Origin: Edolisoma coerulescens
Lineage: Eukaryota > Chordata > Aves > Passeriformes > Campephagidae
NCBI GenBank assembly: GCA_013397115.1
Contig: VWZW01001322.1
Span: 3,012,059 to 3,076,058, forward strand
Direction: 5' to 3'
DNA: 64,000 nucleotides
Shown here: positions 35,301-48,980 of the stretch, piece by piece
Numbering within the stretch: position 1 is the stretch's first letter
Layout: every line of letters begins with the position of its first letter
The notes under the pieces: model-generated
Seen by the model: only the letters and a program-made list of their open reading frames with translations
Told to the model about the DNA's origin: nothing
Databases searched by the model: none
Program-made: the position numbers and the translations under genes

Positions 35301-37674
35301 TGTAATTCAGTCATTAAAATAAAACCTGAACATTATTACTTCCCTCTCAGGAGTTAAATGCCAACTGTGGAAGGTCCTCATCTTCCAGCAGCATCTGGCT
35401 GCTTGGCAGGGTCTGTAGGCGGCTGTGTTGGCAGTGTGAGAGTGGATCTTGGGACCATCACGTGGTTAAACTGCTGAGGGCTGTGCTGCCTCATTGACCT
35501 GGATGTCATTTTCATTTGATTCATTTCTGCTTGTGCAATTGTATTTGTCTATGAAAAGGTTTCTAGATAAGATGTTAAATATTCTCATCTCACATCATTG
35601 CTATACTTATCTTTTGTTCATTCTGCACATTTTTCTTCATACATTTTTGCCTTCACTTCAGTACCAATCAACTCTGAATGTCAGTATTTCTTGCACTGCC
35701 ACTTCTGTTAATGCATGACAACTCTTTTTTCATCTTTTAGACTTTCTCTCTCCATTCTCTTTCCGGTGGTCCAGCTTCAGTAAATAAATATGAAGAGTTT
35801 TTCAGAAAAGAAAAACTAAATATGTTTGGTTTTAGTTTTCTATTTTTATTTTTTCTTTCTTTTTTTTTTTTTTCTCTTAATCTACTTCCCAAACAGATCT
35901 TTTGTTCTCAGGTCAATCTGGGGCCCAAAGAATTCAAACATGGCTATCTGAATATATTTAAATATTTCTTATAAAATATTTCGATTAAACTAGGCATGAG
36001 ATTTCCACTGAAGACTAGAAGAAATTTCTATATATGGCATACTTTTAAATATGCTTAGATGAAAGTATCTATTCCCCTACCCACTCAGGTATTCTCTTTC
36101 CAGCACATGTTAGTAAAGATTTGTTATGCCCATTTACTACATGGGTTCCAGGAAAGCACTAAGGCACCTTCAAGGACCATGCCCCTTATATGACAGGGCT
36201 TTTTATAAAACTTGGAAATAAAAGCTCAAAGAGACTTACACAACATTAAGTTACTTCATCACGACCAAAGTCCAAAGATCATACCTGTTTTCCTAAGGGC
36301 ACACAGTTTCCTATGTGCTTACATTCTTGATTTGACTTTAAGATTAAGATCTCTGCCTCTAAGTTAGAGGTGAAAGAATTCTGCTTTATTTGGGGCCAAG
36401 TTTAACAGCGTAAACTTAATTTACTAGTAACAACTGTCAGGATCCTTACCCTTAACTCTTCATATCTAAATTGAAAGGGCACATTAGCTCTGTGCCCCTC
36501 TTCCACAGAGGTGTGCAGAAGCAGCCTGAAAATGAAGGAAGCTCTGCTCCCCAGATTCCAGGACAGGGGGACAACACAGGATAGTGTCAGCTACCCGCTG
36601 GAAGAACAAAAGAAGGATGATATCCTTTCCTCCCCACTGCTGTCTGCCATGATGTGAAAAAATCAAACCTTAAGAAAAAGAATGACATAAAAGGCGAGAA
36701 ATAGGAAAATAAAATCCCTAATTAACACTGCATTTTGTATGTAGAATCATCCACTCTTACCCCTCTTTTCCAATATCCTTCCCTTTCATTTCAGAACCAT
36801 TATGTTAACAAGCTGATTCCTCAGTGGCATTTGCGATGTAAGGCAGAGATTTTCAATACTGCCTAAAGGATTAGTTAACAGAAATTGAGCATGTAATTCT
36901 CCTTTGAAAATTCGATCCTTACTCTTTGCCCTCTAAGAGTTTACAAATCCCAAGAAGTTAACGTTTAAGATTCAGAATCACTTCATTATGAAAACTATGC
37001 TATTTCATTACAAGACCCTGCTGATTTGTGAGCAAACTTTAAAACCCTTTTACCCGAATTAAAGGCGTTACTTCCCTAAATTCATCCATTCTGTGGCATC
37101 TTTACTTCTACAGAGAGATGTGATTTTTGCATACTTGATGAAAACACAGCTTTCACCAGTTTAGAAGGCAGATCAGCATATTAATGTGTTAGGGGGCATT
37201 CAGCATGTCCCTCCCTCTACAAAGGTTGTAAGTACTGGAACTAAAATAATGAATCACTTCATCAGAGTAGTCCATCACTCCTGACAATATTTATCCTTCC
37301 AATATTTCTACTTTCTTTGGAGCAACTTGAAAATGTTTTAATATAAGCAGCTTATCTCAGGAGGTTTTTTAATAAGTAGGAAGCAATACACAGGTATAAT
37401 AAACCTACTAGTAAACAAATTCATAGTACATGCATTTCAGAACATACATTTTGCTGAACTGTTAAAGAATTGATGCCTTAAGTCTTAAAACTAGAATGAG
37501 CTCCAAAATCTAGACATTTTTCACAGCTATCATTTTCAGTAGTTTTGCTTACATAAAAAAGTGTATTTGTAAATGGAAGTAAAACTAAGACTCTTCAAGA
37601 AATTATGGCTATATCGCTGTGGTATTTGACTTTCTGGTATCACAGAGCATTTTAAATTTAGTATCTTGGAAGCA
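29341..37674. other. Unique AT-rich noncoding DNA
   Basis: Mostly unclassifiable AT-rich sequence with T/G- or T/C-rich low complexity at 34580-34613 and 35840-35878. A GC-richer, repeat-like segment at 30838-31300 is listed separately. A short GC-richer patch at 35.35-35.50 kb shows no known coding motif. Confidence 0.6.
30838..31300 (+). other. Possible degraded LTR or other old repeat
   Basis: A canonical TATAAAA (30868-30874) is followed by a second ATATAA (30888-30893) and then by about 400 bases that are more GC-rich than the surroundings, with segments such as CATGACTCAACAGGAGGGTC and GGAGGTGCCAGACTGAGCAC that remind me of avian endogenous-retrovirus leader or LTR sequence. No TG...CA ends, no target duplication and no retroviral coding motif could be fixed. 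It may equally be unique DNA. Confidence 0.25.
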
Positions 37675-37917
37675 AAGGATGGTGAGGACGGTAGTTCCCT
37701 AGGTCCTCCTTCTTGCCATTTGGAAGACAGAGGTAACATTTGCTTTCTTCCAACCCTCAGCTACCCCTCCTGACTACTCTGACCTTTCAAAGATGGTTGG
37801 GAATGATCTAGCAATGATGTCCATCAGTTCCCTCAACACTTTTGGGTGCATCCCATCAGGCACCATGGACTTCTGGATGTCAGGTTGGGTTAAATAGTCT
37901 CTAACCCAGTCATCCCC
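37675..37917 (-). mobile_element. CR1 LINE ORF2 fragment, start of the reverse transcriptase region
   Basis: The minus strand encodes VRDYLTQPDIQKSMVPDGMH, then HPKVLRELMDIIARSFPTIF, a stop, and then GWKKANVTSVFQ; after a frame change GKKEDLGNY appears, with RP of the NYRPVSL block following. These are the conserved segments before and at the beginning of the CR1 reverse transcriptase. Both ends are truncated, at least one stop and one frameshift break the frame, and the catalytic YxDD block is not included. The piece is isolated, with no matching 3' end nearby on the same strand. Confidence 0.9.
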
Positions 37918-38026
37918 AACCAAGTGAATAAGAGCCAATTAGGTTTGTTGATAGCATTAATTCAGGAATTTTCTTACTGCTGATTGATCATTTAAGATCC
38001 CCTATATTCATACAAATATTCCATAT

Positions 38027-38141
38027 GACCCTGAATGAGCTCAGTTGGTCAGAGCATGGTGCTAATAACACCAAGGTGGCAGGTTTGATCCCTGTACGGG
38101 CCATTCACTTCCAAATCAGAAAGGACTGTGATTCTGTGATA
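38027..38141 (+). mobile_element. tRNA-Ile(AAU)-derived SINE with CR1 tail (TguSINE1-like)
   Basis: The 5' part (38027-38103) resembles a tRNA-Ile with anticodon AAT at 38064-38066 in the loop CTAATAA, an A box GAGCTCAGTTGG (38037-38048), a B box GGTTTGATCC (38082-38091; standard is GGTTCGATCC) and an acceptor end TACGGGCCA. The 3' part (38104-38141) ends GACTGTGATTCTGTGAT, the CR1 terminus. This head-tail combination is that of TguSINE1, known from zebra finch and other songbirds, which is thought to be moved by the CR1 machinery. The acceptor-stem 5' strand is altered and the T arm has lost the C of TTCGA, so this is not a functional tRNA gene. Confidence 0.93.
38037..38091 (+). promoter_or_regulatory. 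Internal RNA polymerase III promoter (A and B boxes) of the SINE
   Basis: A box at 38037-38048 and B box at 38082-38091 keep tRNA-like spacing. One base of the B box departs from consensus, which probably weakens it. Confidence 0.6.
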
Positions 38142-41100
38142 TAATAGTGTTTTGAATTTAAATATTTACCTTTTCCCCTGAAAATCTGATAAAGAAAAAG
38201 ATTGTAAAAAGCCTGAGGTATGAGCAGATTATGGATCATTTCTAAGAACTGCATTTCCTCATAGTGAATGTTTCATATCTTTATAATTTGAAAAAACCTG
38301 AAGGTCCACCAAAGATGTAAAAGCCTCGGCAACCAGAACTAGGATACCAACGCACGTCACTGAATGCTATTTTTGTAACTCTGAGCTTAATTCATAGGTT
38401 AGCCCTAAAGCTTTAAACTTTAATTGCAAGATTATGTGTGTTTTCTGGTTTTATTATAGGTTTCTTAAAGGAATATTGTGTCAATAAACCAAACACTAGT
38501 CAGCTGTAAGATTTAAGACAAAAGAAATTGTATTTTGGCCTTGGGGTCATACTGAGCTACTGTGATAATACAACAAACTTCATATTGTGGGTAAAAAAAG
38601 CCATAAAGCATGGCTTAAAAACTAATGCAAGATCACTAAAATCTTTTAAAAGGTTCTTTTTCATTCAGAGCCTTGTTATTTTGGTACATGGAGCTAGGCC
38701 AACATATCACGAACAGCAAGGTGATTAACAAATCCTGAGTCTAAATTAATGAATCAATCAGCCAGCCTATTTCTCTGCTTTTGAGCATTGATAATATGCA
38801 TTGAGACATTTTGCAGAAATAAGCCTATTTGCACGTTTTCATGACCCCCAGTGCTATGAGGAGGGAATAACAGATCTAATCCACCTTGAGAGCTTTGCCA
38901 GTACACATATGCACACACTTGGTATGACTTTTATTAAAAGAACTACATAAATTTTGAAAGATTTGGAATTTGAACATTCTTCCTAGAAAGTCTCAATCCA
39001 GCTCCATGCAACAATACTTCAGGGGATAACCCTGTGATTTAATTGGAAAAGTCTCATTTGTTATTCACTCCTTAGCAAACACTTACTGTCCTCATAACAT
39101 CACTCATCCTAATCTAAGTCAAAACACTGTGAGCACATTTTTCTTTCACTATTGAACATGGCCTATCAAACATGCAATAAGGAAAAAATAAAGTAATTTA
39201 GATCATACAGAAGTTCAATTAATTGTGTATCTGAATTCTAAAACCAAGGAAGCACACATGCACTGGTCCAAGTTCTGATCTCTGAAATAGGAGGAGGTAT
39301 AGATACTCTTTAGTCCTACTCTAACAGAAACAGTGTACTTCTGAGAAGTCCTGAGGATGATGAGAGCAATGCATAAGAGAGGTGTTCTGTTCTATCCTGA
39401 TTCAGACCTTCTCTTGAGAAACCCATGGAAGAATTAAGTGATCCTCATTTATTACTTGTTGCATATATTTATAGAGAGACTCCTTAAAATGCCATAATTT
39501 CCTATTAATTAAACAAGAGTAAAAAAGACATAAAAACTAATCAAGAAGTATTCACTTGCAATAACCCTCAAATGTTTTTAAGTGCCAAACATTAGGCAAT
39601 TTCTTTCTAGATGACATTTTAAAATAATGAGTATCAAAATGTCATGCTATCCTCAGAAATGTGAGGTATCCTCAGTTAGCCAGTCAGAAAACTACTATGT
39701 CAGTTTGAATGGCCAGTTTCTGTGGAAAATGAAAGAATTGTCCACCAAGCAGAAACAGCAAATCCCCAGCAAGTAGATTTCATACCTTTTTGGTTCAACA
39801 CTGTGCATCTTGTATCCTTTTGACCACAATATGTCTTACTACCAATTTTATGTGAATGCATCAATAGATCAAAGTTTTAACATATATAATATTTACAGAG
39901 TAATGTAGATATATCCTAATCAACTTTATATTTATACTTTTATATAATGTAAAAAAATTTATTTATATATATATACCATTTTATACTATAAAAATTATAT
40001 TAATGTTATTCCACACTTGGAAATATAAAAGATCTTTCTTGTTCAACTTTGTCTTACCATTAATTTACAGGTTGCTGATAAATTAAATTCTGCTCCACTT
40101 TTTTTTTTGTTTCAGCAAATTCTGAAAATCATATAAAACTCAGATTTCTTATCTTACCTTCTCTGAAATCAAATGTGAAAACTAGCTATTACAGTATAGA
40201 AGTACTTTACAAAGCACATCTCAGATTCTACAACACCAGTTCTAAAAAGAACTTATTTCCCATGAGGACAGAACTTGACTATTGTAAGTAGAATTTACTA
40301 TTGGTCTCCTCTGCCTTTTGATAATCATTATTGACAACTTCAGATAGAAAAGGGCAGATATAGTAAGAAGGTGAATATTATGACTCCTAAAGCTGTTATT
40401 GCTAGAGGCTACATTTTCTTTCATAAAAACCTCTGTAGATGTGAAACTCAGTGTTTCCAATGGCTGTATTCTTTTTCATCTCCAGATATAAAGTCATTAA
40501 CATAGTATTCTAGACAAACAAATTTGCAAGCATCTTCTTCAATGCTTAAATAAATAATTAAACTCCTTCTTCTACTGATTATTTAAAAAAAATCTTTAAA
40601 AAATTGCTTTTATTGTGCAGTGCCTAATATGAGCTTATTAAATTCTTGCCAGTACTACTGATCACTAAGATACAGTACTATCATGTAACATGTGGATATA
40701 AATATATAGATTCCACTTTTGATTACTCCACCAAGTACTTCAGGGAATTAAATTTTCACACTGTGTTCCAGCTGTTGCATTGAAATTCTTGAAGGGAGTA
40801 ACTGGGGTAGACCAATTAAGAGAATAAAGCCTTAATTTTCAACACCAGTAAATTTTAACAAAAGAGTAGCTTTGCTTAATGACTCACGGACTGCCTAAAT
40901 ATGCAAGAAAAGACTTTATGGTAACATTAAGAGCCAAGGAAAAGAACAGTTTTGAGGATTAGGCTGAAATAGAGCTTTGACAGATAAGAAACTGTACGGC
41001 AGATGAAGCTGTATTATTTGCTTATTTACACACATTGAATGGCAACCTCCTGTACTGAAAAATTACAAAAAGAGCGGTGTGGTTTGGTTTGTTGGGGGTA

Positions 41101-44100
41101 GTGGGGAGGGAGTCCCCTAATCAGGAAATTCCAACATTTAATGTAGTCAGAGTACATGCTCAGAGAGGCCCTTTGCATATGACTAACACTGTATGCCATG
41201 CCAAGCAGTAAAAGCAGACCTCCACTTTTGCCACATCAGGTACACAAGTGGTGAATTTCCTTTACCCTGTTAGTCTGCTCAAACACATCAAGTTTTCCTG
41301 GAAAACTCAAGATTTTGTCTTAGTAGAGACAGGAAACAATTAACTTTCACTCCACACCCTTCATAGGAGGTTTACTACAGGATGAAACCCAGATTTATGA
41401 AGCATATGTATCATATTTGCTTGAAAGTTGCATCAAACCCCATCTCACAAGCACAGCCACATGCTAGTGATAAGTGTCACAAGAGATCAATATGAAAAAA
41501 TTTAGTTCACAATTCAAGGTCAACTTCACGCCCCTGCTGAAGCCTCCAGTCTGTCTCACAAAATGTCATTCCTGACTCACAGCTGTAAAGATCTCTCAAA
41601 GCAGTGAGTTGTTGATAGTTCAGTCCCCCAAGGGCACAAGGAAACAGCGTAATTCTGTCACTAATTCAGTCATATCCTCTAGGGTAAGCAGAGGATAAAT
41701 ATGAAGGAGGAAATCTTGGTTTGGGTACTCAGGCACGAGATTGAAACTGCTCTGAGTTGGAGAATGAAAACTGACTCAGAATATTTTGCTATGGAACATA
41801 CACTCTTGTAGCAGAATGCTCTTCCAATAGATAATATTCTTATGCTTTTTGGGAAGAATTCAAGATAGAATACTGGCAGGTTGTAATCAACATTAATTGC
41901 TAATTATTGTAAGAGCCAAGTTTTACTTTCACTTTTGCTAACTTAAATCGGTTGTGCTCTTGATTAAGAAACTCAACTTTATAACACCATGGTGAGATCA
42001 TTCCAAACAAGAAACAATATAGCACCTGACTCTTTAAAGTTATTGGCTGGTTTACCACAACCATGAAAATTAAGTCACTTAGGCATATATGGAATGCCCA
42101 CTTGTCTAAATTAAAAGTGCTTGCCTGTGTCTGTGTCTACATCTGTGAAATTAAGAATGAGCCCTCTACCTGCCTCATATAAACTGTACAGAGTTGAAAG
42201 GAGCCAAAATTGCTATAGCAGGAGTTCCAGCTTACACTATCATTTTTTACTAACACCATTACCTGCACAACACTTAAGTTCAAATAAAATGCGTATTATT
42301 ATCTACATTTTATTTATGTAAAGTATAATAAGGGTTGTGACTACACAATCTCAATCTCTTTGGCTCAGGATCACCCTTTGAAATAACTAGATAGATACAG
42401 TCAAAGACATTAATTCAAAAGAATAATGCAGGCAAAAAATTTATCATGTACAGCTAAATGAAGAAATCTCTCTGCTTTTCTTCAATCAGTCTTTTGGAGG
42501 GGAGTTGTGAACTCAACCAGTACATCCTTATTATTCAGGGAATAACTCCTTCGGGAGGACTCATCCAGCCCTGGATTAGTGTATACTACTTTCTCAGTTA
42601 CCCATGAGGATTCCTTTTGGAGCCTTACTCCACACACTACATGAGACTTTCTCCTCTGCATCTCTACAATTTTGTATAAATTGGTTGTTAGCTATTCATG
42701 CATACTACAGCTTCACTTCCACCAAGCTTAACTCTATTTAGATGCCTCTACTGCTCCTCCAAACTAGAGAGTCTAAAACCAGCTGATGGTATTCCCACCC
42801 CTATAATGAAAAATTTCCAAGCACACCTGTTAAGGCATGGGTGGATTCACACCAACTTCTCTTAAAGACACCAGGTCTCACAGAGCATCAGGGCAACTCA
42901 CCAGGCAGTTCTGATTGGACAGCTAGAACATGCTTCATTCCAGACTAAAAAAAACCTGTAAAATAGACAGACCCTACTACTGGTCAACTCTAGTGTAGGT
43001 AGTCCTGTCTCAAGGAAATCAAGAAAAGTAAATGTGCTTTAAGAACTTCTGGTGGTAGAACCCTTTATTTTGTTTAAATACTTGTGTAAGTGCTACTGAA
43101 GAAAGAGTCGAAGCTGTAAGCAGCCTGCGGCCAGTGAGGCACTTACCAAAGCTGGAGTTACACAGTATTACAAAAAGGGAAGGAAGCAGCATGAGAAATG
43201 CAGGAAGGCCTCAGAACAAGCATTTGTTAAGTGCTGCAATATGCAATGCATTAGACAAAGCTGAGATAAAATTGCTACAGAAATAAGCTGTTTCTAAAAA
43301 TGTATTACTTTGGCATGGTAGCAGAGTGTGATTACACTTGGTACAGAACTGGAGGCCTGGTTTTGATTGCCTGGTGAGTTTTCCCACCAGTAGCTGTGCG
43401 CCAGTACAACCCTCTTCAGTCCCATGCTCCAAGGAAGAGAAAGTGACCATGTCCCTGTGCACTTCTCCTTTGGTGAAGCCAGCAGTGAGCTCTCTGCAAA
43501 CCATCCCCATTTGCTACCTCATTTAGGAAAGCTTTTGGCCCATATTTTTTAATTGAATGCTCACACAGAATTTAGTAGCTATTTAGCACCCAGGACATTG
43601 GGAAGAGCATGAGTTTTCCTGCAGTCATCGTTAGTAACTGAACACCAATGGCCCGGGGGACATATTTAGATGATCCACTGCTCGTAAGATTAATCTTTAT
43701 CATCTGCACCTTTTTTTCTTTCTTCTCTCTACATTTTCTCAGATGATATGTGTCTTGAATTGAGATTGTTAATCCCATTTTCTGAAAGGGACGGGAAAAA
43801 GCACGAGGGTGTCTGTTCTCTGTGTAGCAGCGGAAAGGACCTGAGCTGAAACTGAGCAAGCTGCATGGCACGTTTCATCTGAGACAGGAGTAATGTGCCC
43901 CTGGGAAACACAGCACTAAGCTAAGAAATAATAAAAAAGAAAGAAAAAGTAAAGAACCTATGAGCAAGTGTGCTGGCAACTCTAGGGAAGCTGTCATTTC
44001 TGCTTCTTGGATTTACCTTTCTGTGCCACACTGTGCAGTCCTGACTAATCTGAAATTGCAAATACCTGGAGTATGGGATCCCCAGACTCCTCTTTCAGTC

Positions 44101-47100
44101 TAATACTCAATAAAAATGGTCACCAGTGCAGCTATTAGTAAGAGTAAGTAACACACTGCCTGTGGATTTTTCCAATTGCTCTCTGGTAACTGTCAGAGCA
44201 ATTAATGTGTTCAGTGCCAGGGATGCTTCCCCTGAAGAATTTCTTTCAAGGAACAAGTTTTTTGTACTGCCAGAATAACTTGTCTAGTTTTACCCTTATA
44301 GTCTGAGCTAGAGGTTAGCCAAAAATGTCTGGTGCAGTATAAAAGAAGAGACTCAGGCATTCACCACAGGTAGGACACAACATTCTTTCTATACATGTGT
44401 TTTTAATTTAGATTTAGGAATATGTGCTCTAAATACCCAAATGCATTGTTAGCATAACCAGTAAAAATGATATTGCAGTTATAAATTTGTTATAGCTCTT
44501 TTCTTATATTTCCCACTCTGTTCTTTTTTGTGAGATGCACAGTAATTTTCCCCAGGTTTCTGCAGCAGTTTCATAACAATCATGCAGGTTGCTGAAGCTG
44601 AACCTCCAGAACACTGCACTCACTATTCTTTAATTGAGACATGGGGAAATGCACAATGATGCAGGATCATCAGCTTCTGTCTCAAATATTCCAGCTTTCA
44701 GTAGAGCAGCAAGAACTGGGACAGAATTAAATATACAAGTCTTCCAATCCCCAGGTTTGAAAATATTTCCAAGTTTTGAAAATCTTTTGAAATTGCAAAT
44801 ATGATCACAGGCACTTGGAGGAAGGGAATGAAGTTTACTGGAAATCCTCAGTATGTGTCAGCTCTAGTTATACCTCTTGACAATGTTATCCACTTCACAT
44901 TGAAAAATTCATGCTGCACTTTCAACAGTATATCTTATGTGGATTTTAAGCCCCAAATTATCCATAGAGAAAACTCAAAAGTCTTTAAAAAAGTAAGTAT
45001 ATTTCAATTTTTTAAAAAACTATTTATTCATATGAAAATATTCCATTGAGAAACTAGAATCTTTATATGAAAATTAAACTAGTTGAAAATGTCTATTATA
45101 AATGAGATTTAAAACTCACCAGGAAAAATAAAAGTGAAAGAAGATTATGCTTTATCACTCACCATTTTTTATTAGTGAACAGGAAATCAATGCAGGATTG
45201 TTGGAGGAACTTTTCTGGAATTACTCTGCCCAAGTTTTTGCATAGCAGAGATAAAAAACAACAACAACAAAAAAGCAGCAATATTTTTGTTCATTCTATG
45301 ACAGTGAAAAATTTACATTTTGAGTGAAAACTTCACAATACAATTAAAAGTAAATAAACTCAGGAATAGGTAAAGACACAGTAAGATGAAGCAGAAACTG
45401 CAGCATGCAGCACCAATAACTCGTCTAGGGCTGCAAGAATTTCAAAGAGATATTGAAAGCTTTCTCTTAATAACTTAAATTGCTGAAAAGTCATACCTCT
45501 GCATAAAGTATTTCTAAAGCAAGTTAAGGAATCTCACTCTGCAGAAGATAACTACTGAAGTACAGGGAAGCAACAAAGTGGTAGCTTGATTAGTACATAT
45601 AGTTACACACTTAGGCCTTTCATCAGTGTCTAAAATAGTGATAAATCATAAATAAAGGATGCTGAGATATGACCCCCAATTTATTTCCTTTTCTCTGGGC
45701 GAAGTTGAGGTTTATCAAGTCTATTTCCTTTCTATGTGGCTAATGTAGGACCCAGAGAGATGATGATCTTCCCAAAGTATTCCCTGCCTTATATGTCTAT
45801 CTTTGTGGCAATACATCTCCCACCTTTCAAGGACTGCCCACTACCTAGAAAGTGTCAGTCTGTATTCTGACACCACGTTTACTGTGCTTTCTCAGCTAAT
45901 TACCAACACAAACATGAGTATCCATGTTAAAAACATGTATTCAGTCAAACAGAACTTCTTCATCAGCCATTATTTACCTGGTTTTTCAGGAGGGAAAGAA
46001 TAAGTGTCTGTAAATAGGGACTCTTTCACCCTTTTCCTCAGTTTTTTCAATGTCATAGACACTGAGGTAGATGCACATATAGCTCCAGGTTTCAGGGATC
46101 TACTATGGAAACCAGGACCAGAACTGCAGTGTTTGGCAGCAGATGAAGCTGTATTACAGCCTCCCTTTCTGCCTCCTTCTCAAAACCTCTTATGCTTCTT
46201 AGACCATCAGGTCACTTGTTAGTAAGTGCCAGTTTCTGTCTCTAATCTGTGAGTGTTGTACCTTAAATTATTTAACTGTTTTGATCTGGTTCTAGAACAA
46301 TAAACAAAAAAGCTGAGTTCTGACTCCCTTTTCTTCTATAATGCAATGTTCCTGAAAGAGATTCTCAATGGTGAGGCAAAAGAGAGAAAGATCTAGTCCT
46401 AAAGCATACACAGAGTACTTGACATAGATGTAAAACGTTGCTTAGGAAGAGAATGGAAGTTCTTACTCTGCACAGTTCTACCAGTGGTGTACATATTTGC
46501 GTCCACAGAAAAAAATTGTGGGCAATGTTATTTAGAAGTGTCAGCAATGCTATTTTACTTTTCTGCTGGTACCTCAACCTTTTAATTAGTCTGCACACAC
46601 TCAAACTAGTAAAGAATTGCTTACATAAAGAACATGGCAATGTGTTATAGGAAAGACAAAGAAATGCAGTCTTGGCAGAGTTCACAGATTGACAGGCTGA
46701 AACCCTTGCTTGCCTCAACGACAACACTTTCACCACTTTGATTTGAGACAAGATTTCTTTCACAGATGTTAGGACTAGAATTGTTATTATCTCTTCTGAT
46801 GTGAAGAAGAAGTGATAGACTCTCATCCTGCAACTCCTGAGCTGTATTTCAACTGGAACAGACCATTTAAAAGAAATCTTATTTTAAATTATTCAGATGA
46901 TTGATTTAGTACCCTTTGAAATAAATACTAGAGAAAAAAAAATCCATTTTGTCCAAAAAAATTGTTGCTGTTTGAAGACCATGGCTAAATTTTCAAGAGT
47001 ATTTAAGAGTTGAGTGGTCTAAATTTTTATTAACTTTGGCATGGAAGTCACACATGAACATTTGAAATTGTAATTTAATAGCCAATTAGGACATAATACA

Positions 47101-48980
47101 GAAACTTTTCTCCCTGCTGCTGACTGAAGGTTTTTGATGTTGTCATATACATTATTTAATAAATAGAATCAATTAAAATAAGATGATTTTGTGTATTCAT
47201 TATGGTTTTCCACTTCTTTATGTATACTTTGACACTTATAAAACATATACACATGAAATAAATAGTTAAAATCTTCTGGAACTATGCAAGTCTGTTTTCT
47301 AATTACCTATGTGACTCATTAGAGTGTGGTGACAGTGTCAAAATCTATCAAAGGATGTCAATTTGTTGAATCATGACTGACCCATGCAGGCTTAGGCAGC
47401 CTGGGTGAGGTAATGCAACATGACATGAAAGCTCATGCAGTGTCAGAAAGGTCATTGTTTCTCTCTACACATTACTTGATGAATCCAAGCAAGACTGTAC
47501 GCTGAAGTTCTCACTGGTGAAAACAAAATATTGCAGCTTCATTGTTGTTTATTATAAATCCAATATAAACAAACGAAAGACTTAAGGTGCCTGGATTTAC
47601 ACTAGCACAAACGAGGTAACTGATCCTTGATGGAGAAAATTCCTATTGTTAGCTGCACACTGTTAAAAACTTTAAATCGGTATAAGTGAATAATAGTAAT
47701 TCTCCACAGTATTTCTGCAATACTTTTAACAGTTTAAATTACATCAACAAAAGTAAAAGCAAAACTTTTGAAATATTTGTTGCTTTGGTTTTAAAAAAAA
47801 AGACTTCATCAAAATAAAATCATGAAAATGTAGTGATTTGCAGTAATGGTTCAATGAAGGAAATTAAAAGATAGCCTTCATAGGTATATCAAAGGTTTTT
47901 GCAAAAACTTTCTTGAAGCCACTTACAGGATCAGGTCTGTATTTTAATTACAACACACAAATTAGAATAATCTATGATACAGTTTGTAACTCGTAGAAAT
48001 AACCTGCCCCCCAATTTTTTTTTCTTGCAGCACATTGTATATCTCATTTCTTTTCAAATAGTACCACTGAAAATGTTCAGCATAGTACTGGAAAGTAAGG
48101 CAGTGCTTTATTTCCCTTTCTAATTTCAACAGAGCCACATGTCTGTTACACATCCCACCCTTATCATTTTTATCTTCATTAGCAATTCCCTTGTCAGTAT
48201 TCTATAAAAAAAGTACAAAATGAAGACTTTTTTAGAAACATAAACTCAGCTGTCTCAGCTGTGTCTGTCAAACTGATATGTACCATCTTTATTTAGAAAA
48301 CCAAGTCATCTTGTTGTTCCATCAGTGAATATAAATATTGGTATTTTATGTAAATAAGTGCATAATATATTACATTGGAAAAATCCTTGTCATTTTTACT
48401 CCTAGACTATATAGTTGAATTATAGTTAAAAGATGTTTAGTACAATATTCTAATGGCCTCTCTTTTATGATCTTAGGTAGAGCTTTTCAAGGTAATGCTA
48501 AAATATTATTTAAAGGAAACTAGCCTAGTAAATTACTAGAGAACTTAGGACTTTGTGAAATCAATATGTGAAAAATGTGTAAGACTTTATCTTCAAAGGA
48601 CTATTCAGTTTTAACTTAGGAGAAACAGGTTTTCTTGAGGAGCAATACTTTGTAGAATTTTTTGAAGTTATTTAAAGTACAGAAATTTTACACAGTTCAT
48701 CAATAAAAAACATTTTCGTTTCTGACTCATGTACATCAGATTCAGTTATCCCTCCTAATTTGAAAAGCAACTTATTCACCTGAAGAGCTGTTTTGGGGAT
48801 TTCATATCTTAAATAAGCAGGTAAGCATATACTAGATTAGAAAAGATTGGGGTGAGTTGACTCTCTCTCACATCCCATGAAATAATTCAAAATCTTCTGT
48901 TCCATTCCAAAATTTTAGAAAATCCAAGACCTAGAAAACATTAATTTCTAATTAGGTTTTTTTTTCCTGTTATTTTAGCT
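38142..48980. other. Unique AT-rich noncoding DNA
   Basis: No gene is recognisable. Contents seen: an AT-rich patch at 39950-39980, a G-rich tract at 41081-41110, an 18-base string shared by 40999-41016 and 46139-46156, an inverted repeat at 44174-44203 and a 153-codon minus-strand open frame at 46365-46826 without known domain. Confidence 0.6.
44174..44203. other. 9-bp inverted repeat
   Basis: AATTGCTCT (44174-44182) and AGAGCAATT (44195-44203) are perfectly complementary around a 12-base spacer. Function unknown; could be chance. Confidence 0.45.

Noticed and set aside
36190..36330. MIR-like SINE core (AAAGCTCAAAGAGACTTACA)
   Set aside because: The resemblance is weak and does not extend into the MIR core or its tRNA-like head.
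38027..38103. Functional tRNA-Ile gene
   Set aside because: The acceptor stem no longer pairs, the B box is altered, and a CR1 tail follows; it is a SINE head.
46365..46826. 153-codon minus-strand open frame as a protein gene
   Set aside because: No domain, no paralogue recognised, many hydrophobic and serine residues as expected from AT-rich DNA, and overlapping frames on both strands.
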